From Dryas octopetala (Eukaryota > Streptophyta > Magnoliopsida > Rosales > Rosaceae), in NCBI GenBank assembly GCA_963921425.1, contig OY992839.1:19948910-20012909 (forward strand): a DNA stretch of 64,000 nucleotides, read 5' to 3'. Positions 1-13,990 of the stretch are shown here, piece by piece. The notes under the pieces were generated by a model that searched no databases, had not been told where the DNA came from, and saw only the letters and a list, made by a program, of their open reading frames with translations. The position numbers and the translations under genes were made by a program. Position 1 is the first letter of the stretch. Each line of letters opens with the position of its first letter.

Positions 1-1000
1 TGGGAAGTTAGATTTTCATAAAAATTCTAGAAGTCAAAATGTGGTTTTGAGGCCTTAGATAAATAGAATTCAATGAGATGAGTCCGTAGGATTTTTCAGA
101 CCTCGAATCTATTTTTAGTGAATTTCCGAAGTTGGAACAAATATTAGAAATTCATAAATTAGTAATAACCAGAATTGTTGACATTGTGCGATCTACGCCA
201 TTCTTAAAAGTCAATTGAACATCCAAGATGCGTCTAGAGATTGGTTGGGCTTCAGTGCGTTGTAGTGCATAGAAGCTATGGTACAGACGCACTGAGAGAC
301 GCGCGATTACGTACAACTCGGACGACAAGGGAATATGGACCATTCGTCCAAACGGTGTGTCGTTTTGCCTCGGTCTCTCGACTCGCGCTCGGCCCATTTC
401 CTCTATGGTGTTGACTTTCGCACTCTGATTCAGTTTTTCTAGTTTTTCCGACCTTTTTACCCACATAAGTATATATCCATTTGCTCTCACAAAAAGTTTG
501 TGTGTTGACCCTCAGGTTACCGCTTAACCAGACTCGCTCTTAGCCCCGAATTTGTGTTTTTTTTTTTAAATTTAATTTCAGCCCTTGATTGCTCTAAACA
601 CATCTAAGCCCTCCATTTCACTGAAATGGTCATAACCCTTGGTTTTCACCTTACACATCTATAAATAGATGGCACCCCCTCTTATTTCCCTCACCTCTCG
701 TTTAAGCTGATTTCCGAGAGTTGAGAGCTTCTCACGCTAAGAATCTTTCTCTCTCTAGAATTATTAAGACAAACCATACTTTTGAGAGTTTTTCTAATTC
801 TTCCCTTAAGGACATACCACTTGTTGAAAGTCCTTAGTTTGAAATTTTCCCCCTCTCCTAGAACAAGCTTCATTTTTAAGTAGTTCCTAGTTGAACTTTT
901 GATTAGATTGTCCCATAAGGTGCCCATTAGGGTTTTTGCACCCGATGCTTAACTAATTAACAATCAAACATTAGGCTATTTGTAGGGAGTACCGGGTCAC
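1..1000 (+). mobile_element. Ty3/gypsy-type LTR fragment (plus orientation), cut by window start
   Basis: Bases about 40-150 match, in reverse complement, the part of the long gypsy LTR at about 16620-16740: the same order of short blocks (GTTTTGAGG, GTAGGATTTTT, CTATTTTTxGTGA, CGAAGTT) appears. A TATA-like TATAAATAG at about 661 corresponds in position to TATAAATAG on the minus strand near 16205 of that LTR, and a GTTGACCCTCA block near 500 is also shared with 16350. I infer an LTR of a related family, opposite in orientation to the element at 13.7-24 kb. The true LTR edges are not visible: the left lies outside the window and the right, near 1000, is a guess. No gag or pol sequence follows. 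Confidence 0.6.
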
Positions 1001-1612
1001 ATGAAAAACCCGGTAAGCTATGAAGCTCATGTGGGTAAAACTTGCTCATACTCAAATAAAATCAATTCAATACGACACTCAATCATAGTAATAATCATCA
1101 AGAGTTTCATAAGCCACTATATAAATATTTCCACAATCAAGCACCTCGGGAAATCCATTTTCGGAAATCAACACTCAATTCACACATAAGACAATGACAA
1201 TAATCATGATATTTCACATTCAACATCACAATCAAATGTATAGCGTACCTGAATTAGTTGAGATAGAATCAAAGTTGTATGATGCAACTAGCTAGCTTGA
1301 GGTTTAATTAAGTGAGACCCAAATATTAATTATAAAACCAAGGCCAAATCTAATTTAAACTTTAATGAATTAATCTTAACAATTAATTCAAACTCAATAA
1401 TTAATTAATCTAATTAATTAATTATATTTTTCATCTACCGTTCTATTAATTAATCTGACAGTGAGATTTGACATCTTCCATTAAATTCGTTAAAAAAATA
1501 AGAACAGTTAATAAATCATATATATTAATTTCTTTATTCCACAATTTATGAGTGATACCTAATATCATACCATGACTACCCAAAATCATTAGAATATTAG
1601 TAATGTATTAAG
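1001..1612. other. Non-coding AT-rich spacer
   Basis: No convincing coding region is seen. The sequence is AT-rich with repeated AATTAATTAA-type words. It may include LTR-internal or flanking sequence of the element to the left, but I could not match it to anything else in the window. Confidence 0.5.
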
Positions 1613-3446
1613 TAGGGGTGGGCACGGGATGGGAGGGGATGAGACTTACCTCATTCCGTTCCCATCTCATGATTTGAGTTCGGGATCAGTACGGAATGGG
1701 ATGAGGGTTTTGAGATTATGGTACCATCTCGTCACGTACCAAAGTGATTTGGTACGGGTTCGGTACCATCCCGATACTAAACAAAAAAATAATAAAAATA
1801 AAAAATTCAATTATTCAATTATTCAATTTTTATTCAAGATTCATCTTCAAATAATAATCTGTAAACAATAAACATAACGTATTTTTATTCAACTAGGCAA
1901 AGGAAACAAGAATTCAAGTAATAAACTGTTTTTATTCAAGATTGAAAATTCATCTTCAAGACTTCAACAATTCAACCAATTATTCAACAATTCAAATAAA
2001 CAACAATACAAAATAAACTTCAACAATTCAAATATTCAAAGTTTCAAAGTTCAAACATAAACTCATAAATCAGTAAGTCATAATTAAGCCTCATGACTTA
2101 TTTACCAAATCCAAACTAAAAAACATAACTAAAATTGGACTGAGCCAATGCAAGCTGTCCTTGTTAATGTTTAATTTTTCTTGTTTTTTTTAATTGATGA
2201 CATGAAATCCAGGCTATCCAGGCTATCCAGCCCATTTTTGTATTGGATCAGCGAAATAAATATGAGAAAATTTATAGAGAAGCAGATGAAGATACCATTT
2301 TGCTTTTGGGAATTGGCAAAGAACAGCTGCCTGCCCTGTTTTTATAATAACCAATTGTAGCTTACCTAGCTCATTGGTTATGAAGGGAGCATATTTTACT
2401 CGTTTAGCAATTAGCAGCTGGCTCCTCCTATACTCCTATAGAATGTGTCAACTCTCAAGACTCAACACCACCTACTCTTCTCTGATGGAAATGGAATTTT
2501 TTTATTTTTTATTTTCCAAATCCGGCCCTCATAATTAACCTTACACTTTCCACTTTTCTCTTCAACATGATTTTTCTCCTTACATATTTCAAATGATAAG
2601 GAAATAATGCAGTGGTGCGATGCGAGGGGGAGAAAAGCTGGTGCGACGGCGACAGAAGCTGGTGCCTGGTGCGATGGCCAGAGAAGCTGGGCGACGGCGA
2701 CGTGCAGTGGTGCGATGCGAGGGGGAGAAAGGCTGCCAGGCTGGTGCGAATGTGCTGGCGCAGTGGTGCGATGCGACTCAATGACCAGAGGCTGCGGCGA
2801 CGGCGAGGGGGAGAGAGGCTCTGGCGACGGCGACAAGCTGGTGCGATGGCCAGAGAAGCTGGTGCGACGGCGACGGCAAAAGACGGCGACGACGAGAGAC
2901 TGCGACGACGAGAGACGTACGGCGACGGCTTCGTCTGAAGTGGGATGCGAGGGAGAGTGACCGCTGGGAGATGGTTGGGCTGCGCGGGAGAGTGGCCGCT
3001 CGGAGAGGGTTGGGAGTCTGAAGTGAAGTCTGAAGTTGGGAAATTCAGAATTGGGAAGTCTGAAGTCTGAATTTGGGATTACTGATTTGATTTAGGGATC
3101 AAGCGATTCAGGCATTTAGGATTTTAGGCCATTTGGGAGTCATAGGCCATTGGGCCTCACGGGTGTAGGTTGGGTTTTTGGGTGAAAGACTGAAAGTTAA
3201 AAAATGAAATGAGTTTAGTACGTGATATTTGGGCACATTAAATTAAATAAAATAAATAAATTTTTAATTAAATTTTAATTAATCGGTACGGGACGGGACC
3301 ATCCTGGTATTGAACCTTCAAGACCGATCCCATCCCGTTTGAGTTCGGTACGGAATTGAAAAAAAAAAAACGAAATGAGACCAAATAATATGGAATGACA
3401 CAGAACGGGATGATTTCGATATTTTCGGTCTTAATGCCCACCCCTA
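1613..3446. mobile_element. Non-autonomous hAT-like DNA element, 1.83 kb
   Basis: The ends are inverted: TAGGGGTGGGCA at 1613 and TGCCCACCCCTA ending at 3446. Both subterminal regions repeat short words related to GGTACGGG and CGGGATGGGA (about 1625-1770 and 3285-3420), as expected for transposase-binding repeats. TATTAAG occurs just left of the element and four bases beyond its right end, perhaps a decayed target duplication. TAGGGGTG ends are known from plant hAT families. The interior has an unusual GC-rich block at 2600-3000 made of reiterated GGCGACGGCGAC and GTGCGATG words. The block is open in several frames but looks like simple-sequence expansion, with no recognisable domain and no transposase. 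Confidence 0.7.
2605..3010. repeat. GC-rich imperfect repeat block inside the hAT-like element
   Basis: Imperfect copies of GGTGCGATGCGAGGGGGAGA (about 2605, 2710, 2765) alternate with GGCGACGGCGAC runs. GC content changes sharply against the AT-rich flanks. Overlapping open frames on both strands come from the repeat composition and are not called as genes. Confidence 0.6.
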
Positions 3447-4189
3447 GGACTATTAAGATGAATTTTGCCTGTAATAATGAAGTTTATCTAGGATTGATTT
3501 TTCCAAGTACAATAACCAAAGAAAAGCATGCAAACTAGAACTAGGACTCCTAGTTAAACAACTCACGCCAACATGTAGTGTAATATCATCTAGTAACCTA
3601 TAATACAAATTACAAGGATCTATGAGAAGAATACAAATAATGTAAAAGCTAATAACATCTAGCAGCCTAGAATCAAAGAGAGCATGAAGATTTTATTACA
3701 TTGAACTCACTCAAAGACGTTTTTCCCAAAACATCATGAATCAAATCCAAGATATATAAATATATATAAATATATGCATATAAGAAAAGCATGTATTTGA
3801 TTTACAAACAACCTAGAGTAATTTGAATGTAGAATTTATCTCAAGAAACCAAGAACACATTCAAAAGACCTAAACCACAAAACTAGTGTATGAAAAACAA
3901 TAGCAAGAGCTAATATACCAGAGATGAATAAGCTATTGAATAAAAAACAACCTAGAAGCATTGATGCAAAAGATATGAACTTCAAATAGGCATCAATGGA
4001 GTTTTTCCAAAATCTCTAAGCCTACGGCATGAATCAAAGCAATTAATTCAAGCTGTAAAACTGAATGGATAGTTATAATTGGTTCACACTAATATAGAGA
4101 TTTTAAATTAGAATACCTCTTTTAGATAAAAAAAAAAGTTCATTAATAAAAAATCTTAATTAAAAAATTAATAATTAGTTGGTTACTTA
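3447..4189. other. Non-coding spacer between hAT-like element and ADH duplication
   Basis: AT-rich sequence with no recognisable coding region, terminal repeats or RNA gene. Similarity to the second half of the window begins only near 4190. Confidence 0.5.
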
Positions 4190-5213
4190 ATTATTTTAAG
4201 TGTGGAAAATTTTATACTCACAGGTCACAGGAAGAAGTAATCTCAATGTAAACTTTCTCGCTTGTTAGTCTTGCCCCTACCTTTATTTATGGGATAGGTG
4301 AGTTGGAAAAAAAAACCCTCGGATGAAGATAAAATCTCCCAATTAATTAAAAAATCAAAGACAAATGGTGGAGAGGTTAAACTCAACTGTGGCAATTGGG
4401 TTAGATTAGATATTTGTCTAGAAAGTGATGTAGCATATGATGTACGTCCCTTGAAGAAAGGCATATCCCTCTACTTTTCTAAAACCGCCTTCTTCAAAAG
4501 TCAAAACCAACAGATTTAAAACATGAAAGCACTAAACCACTAAAAATCTAAGTTGCTTGTCCTTAATTTCCAAGTCATAAAAGAAGATATATAAATCAAT
4601 AATCTTTTATACAATTAGAGACCTTGTGCTATGAGAATTATTCTTATATATAATAGGGTTTGAAATTTCATGGGGACTTTTACCAATATGACCTTGACTA
4701 TTGGATGTCGGTTGAGTACTTGTCATAATTTGAATTTGTAAGGTCCAATTAATCCAAACCAGTCCTTCTCTTGCATTATGGGGGACAGCATCCTTAACTT
4801 TTCTATCAATATCCAAATTATTCTCTCTCTATCTTATAGCCGGATAACATATTAGGGAGGCCACGTAGGAGTATGCATGACAAGCTTTCTATTTTAATAT
4901 ATCTTATAATAATATCAGCCAAACAGGGGACTGTAGTCCAATGGCAGTATACCACTAGTCCGCCTCTTCTGTCATTGGTAACTTCTTCTATATATTTTTC
5001 TTTTATTAGAAGGTATTGAATTAATTATCTATCCTAATATTATCCTACTTTTCCGCTCTTCTTTGTCGCTTGAGTTAATTTTTTTTTTATTGATCATCAC
5101 TTAAGCTAATCTAAACTAGTAAATTTATTTTCTCTTTATATTATTTTAATTAAATAAATATGATAAAAAAATCTAGACGAATGGAATAAGATTATTCGAC
5201 AAAAAATAAATAA

Positions 5214-5708
5214 GGCTTTTTCACCCAAATAGCACCTGAACTATAGGGGGTGTGCTCAAATACCACCCAAACTTTTTTTCTTACCAATTTACCACCTGAA
5301 ATTATTAATATGTGCTAATTTGCCACCTAACATCCATTTTTCTGTTAAATCATCAAAAAATTTCCCAAACTTCCCATTTTGCCCTTGAATACAAAAAAAA
5401 AAAATTATTATTTTAAAAACTTTTTTTAAAATATAATTAGAAAAAAAATTAAAAACTAAAAAAATAGAAAATGGAAATACCCTTTTTTTTAGGGGGTTTA
5501 ATTAGATTTTTTTTTTAATATTTAAAATGCTTTTTTTATATAAATAACGAAAATACCCTTGAAATAAACAGAAAATTTAACTAAAATGACGGTAGGTGGT
5601 AAATTGGCCAATATGTGAAAGTTCAGGTGGTAAATTGGCAAGAAAAAAAGTTTGTGTGGTATTTGAGCACACCCTTTATAGTTCAGGTGGTATTTGAGTA
5701 AAAAAGCC
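5214..5708. mobile_element. Hairpin MITE with ~110-bp terminal inverted repeats
   Basis: The first and last ~110 bases are imperfect inverted repeats: GGCTTTTTCACCCAAATAGC at the left pairs with the right end, which finishes in AAAAAGCC. The inner part repeats blocks such as ACCACCTGAA / TTCAGGTGGT. The flanks AATAAATAA and AATAAACAA match at 8 of 9 bases, which would fit a 9-bp MULE target duplication, but they are low-complexity. The element is absent from copy B. It has no coding capacity. Confidence 0.75.
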
Positions 5709-6706
5709 AATAAACAAAGCTTCAGCTTACGTCACAAGTTCTATTGTGGTGAAATGGTTATCTTAATTCTTACCATAAAAAGAAATTATTTTTTCTCTTT
5801 CTATTATTTTAGTTAAAGAAATACATGGGAAGAAAAAAAAACTCAAGAGGAAATCGATTAAGATTACATGTTAAGAATGTCGTTACTAAGACTGTATGTT
5901 AAGATATTTTAAAATTACATAAATTTAGTTTACTATTATGAAAATATTTAGCTTCACATAAGAATGTCGTTACTAAAATAAGTAAGAACATCATTTTTAA
6001 GTATCACCCAATAATACAGTTTAGCGTTTGAAATTGTCTATTTTGTAGGACTCCCCTCAAGGCTCGTCTTTGTAAAAAATTAATTAAATTAATAATTATT
6101 TGATCATCTAAACTATACAAACAAACACAATATGTCAAATAAACTTGAAATAATGTTAATCATAATAAATTAGTTAAATAATTTCAAATTTGACTCATTT
6201 TTTATAAAGATAATTTTTAAATAATGTAGTAAAATATTAGCGATTTTGATTATTAAATTGTAAGCCTCAAATATGATGTTCTTACTTGAAGCTCCCAATT
6301 TTTTTTTGGCCAAGAGAGCTCCCAATTTATTTATTTATTTATTATTTTTTTTTTTGTAAAAGAGGGGGCTAAAAGCCCAGAGACAGCAAACTACAAAACA
6401 GAACGAGGCCTAGCAACACCAGCTAGCTCCCAATTTTTTTAATTACTGATACTTTTAGCTAAGTTTGCACTATCATGTTTTGTTTGGGTTGAGGGTGGGC
6501 CACCGTGGCCCGTGGCTCACTCCTATTTGAATAAAATGATTATCTTGCCATAAAAAGAAAGTTTTTATTTTAAGAATAATATTATAATTTCTTTAGAGGA
6601 GACTTTTTTTTTTTTTTTTTTTTTTCGAGGAGACTTTAGTCTAATCCACCAACAGTTTTAACATGTAAAACCAGGGACTGACATCCCAACAACTGGAATC
6701 AAGGAA

Positions 6707-6720
6707 TGGTTTTGGTTTAG
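6707..6720 (+). promoter_or_regulatory. Anaerobic-response-like GT motif pair upstream of ADH-A
   Basis: TGGTTTTGGTTTAG, read on the other strand, contains AAACCAAAA. This resembles the GT-motif (TGGTTT / AAACCA) part of the anaerobic response element known from plant ADH1 promoters. It lies about 145 bp above the TATA box of ADH-A. The corresponding site in ADH-B is TGGTTTTGGCTTAG, in which the second motif is lost. Function is inferred from motif and position only. Confidence 0.5.
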
Positions 6721-6853
6721 TCTGTGGTATTATATCCTATGGTTTTAAAGAGTGTTGAAAAGTCTAATCTAATGGGATAAGAATCCCTTCCTAGTATAAT
6801 ATCCTTAATCTATTAAATTAATTAAGCCTCCCCTTTGCTTTAAGGGATGTATC

Positions 6854-6863
6854 TATATATATA
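6854..6863 (+). promoter_or_regulatory. TATA box of ADH-A
   Basis: TATATATATA lies about 140 bp before the ATG. The downstream sequence TTTATTTCCCACC is shared with ADH-B and probably contains the transcription start. Confidence 0.55.
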
Positions 6864-7003
6864 CCTTCACAAGCTGGTTTTATTTCCCACCGGAGCAATA
6901 ACTCAAACGGTTCTTACAAGTCTGTCAGATACTACAAAGCTTTCAGGTTCTTAATTAGCAGCTTTAGTTTCTTTTGGATTGTTAGTGAGGAAGGGAAGAA
7001 AGA

Positions 7004-9394
<2,391 letters not shown>

Positions 9395-9944
9395 CGATTG
9401 AGTTTTGATGTTTGTGTCCCTGCTACATTCTCAGTTTCCATTGTGTAATGTATTTTCTCTTGTTTTGTTAAGTTTGGTTTTAAAGTAATGTTAGAGAGCA
9501 TGTGAATCTGTTTTTCATATTGGACAGTAGTTACAGTGAACATACATACATATCAATAAAATAGCAGTCAACATCTTTGCCCATTACAAGTGTGTAGTGC
9601 ATTACTCCACTGTGCTGCCTTACATAAGGTGGTAAAATTACTGTTTAATTTAAAATGTTATCTTTTCTGTAAAATTTGAGCTGGTATACTAATTAATTAG
9701 TATATAGGATAAATTTCCACCAATTTTAGGTAAAACCAGCATGACAACCATTTAAAAGCAACAGCAATACTTCCAATGTTAGGTAAAATACAGTATTCTT
9801 ACTTCCAAGAGTAATATGAGTACTGGAATGTTATTGTTTTGGAATGTATGTGAGCAGAAGATTGATGGATTCATAACAACTTTTGATCGAAGCTGTGCAA
9901 TAATGTTTAAAAGCACTAACTATTCTTAACTTTTAGTTATCAAC
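9395..9944 (+). other. 3' flank of ADH-A
   Basis: Shared, with moderate divergence, with the flank of ADH-B. It includes the probable 3' UTR and the AATAAA-like polyadenylation context near 9555 (ATCAATAAAATAGC). No further gene is seen. Confidence 0.55.
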
Positions 9945-10264
9945 TGATGTAATGGAAACCAGCAACCTGCAAATCTACCTTACAATCCTGAGACTCAAGC
10001 TAAATGGAGTAACTAATAGACAAGCTATTCCTACGTTTGATCAAATTCCTTCTCTAACAGCTGCCGTTACTTAATTAGCTGCCTTTACTCAATCAGCTGC
10101 TGTTTCTTATGTTATTAGATAAGGAGAGGACCCAACTCTTGAGTATAGAAACGTATAGAAACTATTCAACTATCTATCTTCTGTATGTATATAAATATAG
10201 TATCAATACAACATAAATATTATGCTGGTGAAATTCATTTTATCATTCTCTTCTTTATTTTTCA
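9945..10264 (+). repeat. 5' LTR of truncated copia element A
   Basis: The LTR begins TGATGTAATGG exactly where similarity to ADH copy B stops, and ends TTTTTCA directly before a primer-binding site. An internal TATA-like TATATAAATATAG near 10189 would serve as promoter. Length is 320 bp. No matching 3' LTR exists because the element is cut at 13741. Confidence 0.75.
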
Positions 10265-10265
10265 C

Positions 10266-10276
10266 GGTATCAGAGC
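10266..10276 (+). other. Primer-binding site of copia A (initiator tRNA-Met type)
   Basis: GGTATCAGAGC one base after the LTR corresponds to the 3' end complement of plant initiator tRNA-Met, the usual primer of copia elements. Confidence 0.7.
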
Positions 10277-10316
10277 TCTAGACAAATGTCTATCTCCTTT
10301 CTTCAAACTAGCTTAG

Positions 10317-13300
10317 TTGTCTCTCTCAAAAACTCCCATCATGTCCTCTTCTCCGGTCGTTAGTTCGATTGATCCTATCGTCACCTCTGCAGCCAGTTCT
10401 TCGGCTGTAGCACCTATTTTTGCTGCTCCGCCTGTTCATTCTAACGTCATGACTCCAATCGTCTCCAATTCTGTTTCTCTCAAGTTAGATAGACACAACT
10501 ATCTCATTTGGCATGCTCAGATCACACCTCTCATTCGCAGTTGAGGGCTTATGGGAATTGTCGATGGTACTATTTCATGTCCACAACCTTTTCATTGTGA
10601 CGAGGAGGGTCGTCTTACTGATGCGATCAACCCGGCCTATGATGATTGGATCCTCAAGGATCAGATGGTGCTCAGATGGATCAACGGCTCTCTTACACCT
10701 ACTGTGCTTGGTTCTGTTGCAATGAAAACATCCTCTCATGCTACTTGGTCCTATCTTGAAGGGAAGTTTGCTTCTCATTGTCAAGCTGAAAGGGGAGCTC
10801 GTCAATACTCATCGAGGTGACTTATCTATTACAAATTTTTTGGAGCGTGTTAATGGTATTGTCGATGCATTGTCTCCTGTAGGTTCGCATGTGTCAGATA
10901 CTGAACTTGTGACCATCATCCTTAATAATATTGGACCTTTATATGAAAACACGGTCAGCTCTGCACAAGCCCAAGACACTCCCATTTCTTATAGTGCACT
11001 AGAAGCTCTCCTCCTTGCTGCTGAACAACGATTTGAAACTCAAGGTCTGATTGTTCAAGAGCAACCCCTTCAAGCTTTTGCTAATGGCAGAGGTGATTTT
11101 CGTGGAAATTTTTGCGGTGGCCGCGGTGGTCAAGGAGGCCACGATCGTGGTTTTTCACAAGGAGGTAATTTTCATGGCAATTTTCAAGGTGGTGGCAGAG
11201 GTGATGCTGCACCAGGTCGTGGTGGCTTTCCTGGTTCTGGGGGCTTTCCACGTGCTTAAGGACGAACTTTATCTGGACCATCTATCCTTAGTGCTGCTCC
11301 CAGTGTGTCTTATGGGCCATCTTCATTTCAATCCAGCTCGCAGGTATTCCAACAAGGTTCAACTTTATTTCAGCCTCAATCCTCTAATTTTTCGCTAGGC
11401 TCCTCTACTGGGGCTCGGGTGCTTTGCCAAATCTGCGGTCTTACAGGTCACTCGGCTCTCAATTGCTATAACATAATGAACCTCGCATTTGAGGGCCGGA
11501 TTCCAACTCAAAAGCTCTCTGCCATGGCTGGCTCATCTATCCCTGCAAGCTTTAGTTCTCAGCCTTGGTTGCTTGATACCGGTGCAAACGCCCACATCAC
11601 TGCAGACTTAGGTAATCTTACCCATCTTCGTGATTTCCATGGTGACTCTGTTGGTGGTGTTGTCTCTGGCCCATGTTTGTCCATTAAAAAGATTGGGTCT
11701 TCTATGTTTTCTCTTTCTAATAATTCCTTTGTTCTGAATGATATTCTATGTTCACCTTCCGCTTCTACAAATATAGTCTTTGTCCATCATTTTCTGAAAG
11801 ATAACAATTGCTATGCTCTTATCTATCCACACTATTTTTTTTGTGAAGGATCAAGCCACGGGGAGGACGCTTTTCTATGGATCGAGTGACAATGGTCTCT
11901 ATCCTATCCCTTTTTCGTCTTCAAAGTCCAATCCCATTACCTTTTATGCAAAAAAATTTGATGCTCAAGTTTGGCACAATAGATTAGGCCATCCTTCTTT
12001 GGCAGTTTTAAAACAATTGTCCTCCAGGTTTTTAGGTTTTGGTTCAATTAATAATTTGGAATTTTGTCCTTCTTGTCAATTAGGAAAGGCTACTAAATTG
12101 CCTTTTGGTGTTTCCAACTTTGTTGCTTCTAAGAAATTTGAATTAGTTCATTTTGATGTATGACAGTCATCTATATTATCTCATCAAGGATTAAAGTATT
12201 ATGTGGTGTTTGTTGATCGTTTTTCTTGATATTCTTGGTTATTTCCTCTCAAGTTTAAACATGAGGTTTATGATGTTTTTGTTAGTTTTTCTAAATATGT
12301 TCATAATCAATTTGCTAGTACCATTAAACAATTACAAATGCATGGGGGAGGGGAGTATTTATCTACTAGGTTTCAAAATTTCTTAAAATCTCAGGGTATT
12401 ATTTATCGCCTCTCTTGCCCTCATCATCCCTTGCAAAATGGGATTGCGGAAAGAAAACATTGGCATTTAATTGATGTCACTCTTACTATTTTAACTCAAT
12501 CGCATATGCCACTTCCATATTGGGTTGATGCTTTACATACTTCTCTATATTTGATTAATCGATTGCCTACAAAAATTCTCAATTATACTACACTTTATGA
12601 ACATTTATTTGATAAATCTCCATCTTTTGATAATTTAAGAATATTTGGATGTGCTTGTTATCCCTACCTTCGTCCTTATTATTCTCATAAACTTAATTTT
12701 CGAACTAAAAAGTGTGTTTTTATTGGATATTCATTAAATCATAAGGGGTATAGATGTTTAGATATATCAACTGGCCGTGTTTATTTATCCAGACATGTTA
12801 TTTTTGATGAGAAAACTTATCCTTTTCAAGAGATCATTATGGCTTGTTCTGCGGGGGCGTCCATAACTGCACCAATACTTGAGTTCTTTGATGTTTTTCC
12901 TTTTTCAATGTGTGTTGTTCCAATCTTGACCACTCCCAATGGGTCTTCTAGTCTGTCCATACCAACCAGTCTATAACATAGTCTAGCCCAAAATGGGTCC
13001 TCACCAATGTTCTCTTCTCCCTACTCTTCTATCTAGCCCATGTCGTCTAGTTCTTCTTCCAGCCCAAGTCCAAGCCCATCATCTTCTTCATCCGGTAGTC
13101 TCTTTCCATCTGTGCCGCTCACCACCAACGTTCATCCCATGACTATACGAGGTAAGGCCTGGATTGTCAAGACCAATCCAAAGTGGGTTACTATGGCTTT
13201 ATCATCTACTAATGTTGTTGAACCTAGTCCTTTTTTGCAGGCATATAAACAGGTCGAATGGAGGAGAGCCATGTGTGATGAATTTAACGCTTTACAACGT

Positions 13301-13741
13301 GCCGGTACATGGACTTTGGTTCCACCCACTGGCCACATGAATGTTTTACCCAACAAATGGATTTTTCGGATCAAGCGCAAGTTTGATGGCACTATTGAAC
13401 GCTACAAAGCCCATTTAGTGGCCAATGAGTTTCATCAACAAGTCGGGATTGATTATGGTGAAACATTCAGCCTAGTTGTCAAGCATACAACCATCTGACT
13501 TATTTTTGTACTGGCCGTGTCTTTCAATTGGCCTATCAAGCAGTTGGACTTCCAAAATGCTTTTCTCCATGGTTTCCTTTCCGAGGAAGTTTATATGTGC
13601 CAACTGCTGGGTTTTGAAGACTTTCAGTATCAAAAATATGTTTCCAAGCTTCTTCGATCGTTGTATGGACTCAAGCAAGCACCTTGGGCCTGGTTTTCTT
13701 GTTTCTCTTCTTATCTGGAAGAGTTGGGCTTTGTCGCATTG
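10317..13741 (+). pseudogene. Copia A gag-pol remnant (gag to partial reverse transcriptase)
   Basis: The usual Ty1/copia order is visible on the plus strand, spread over several frames with stops. Gag is at 10341-11259 and ends in a Gly/Arg-rich tail. A CCHC knuckle (CQICGLTGHSALNC) lies near 11430. The protease motif LLDTGANAHIT lies near 11570. A GAG-pre-integrase stretch (HNRLGHPS) lies near 11975. The integrase core, with NGIAERKHWH, lies at about 12200-12830. The N-terminal half of reverse transcriptase (NKWIFRIKRK, then LYGLKQAPWAW) lies at 13220-13740. In-frame stops occur near 10542, 12160 and 13496. The coding region stops abruptly inside reverse transcriptase at 13741, where it meets gypsy leader sequence. 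The YVDD box, RNase H and 3' LTR are missing. Confidence 0.9.
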
Positions 13742-13990
13742 TCTTAGTTTTCAAAATCCCCTTTAAAAGATTTTCGAATCCAAAATGTTTCAAAGATACT
13801 TGCGGAAAAACATTTCAAAACGTGTTTGAAAACTTGTAAACTTTATTTTTGAAAGAATTTTAGAAAAAATTTCTGTTTGCAACGACTGCTCTGATACCAC
13901 TTTAACTAGTATCAGAGGTATTTATCAAAACCTTGTAAAACGTTTAGAAAAATTTATGTGCACAACTGACCGCTCTGATACCACTTTAAT
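13742..13990 (-). mobile_element. Extra gypsy leader fragment next to the 3' LTR
   Basis: This stretch matches 21470-21735, the sequence between the 5' LTR and gag of the same gypsy element, including its primer-binding-site region. It therefore lies on the wrong side of the 3' LTR for a simple element. It contains two CTCTGATACC words (about 13891 and 13974), one of them facing GTATCAGAG to make a short inverted repeat. The arrangement LTR-internal-LTR-leader implies recombination between elements. Confidence 0.85.

Noticed and set aside
2462..2960. Several open frames of 90-124 codons
   Set aside because: They arise from the GGCGAC / GTGCGATG repeat block inside the hAT-like element; both strands are open at once and no domain is recognisable.
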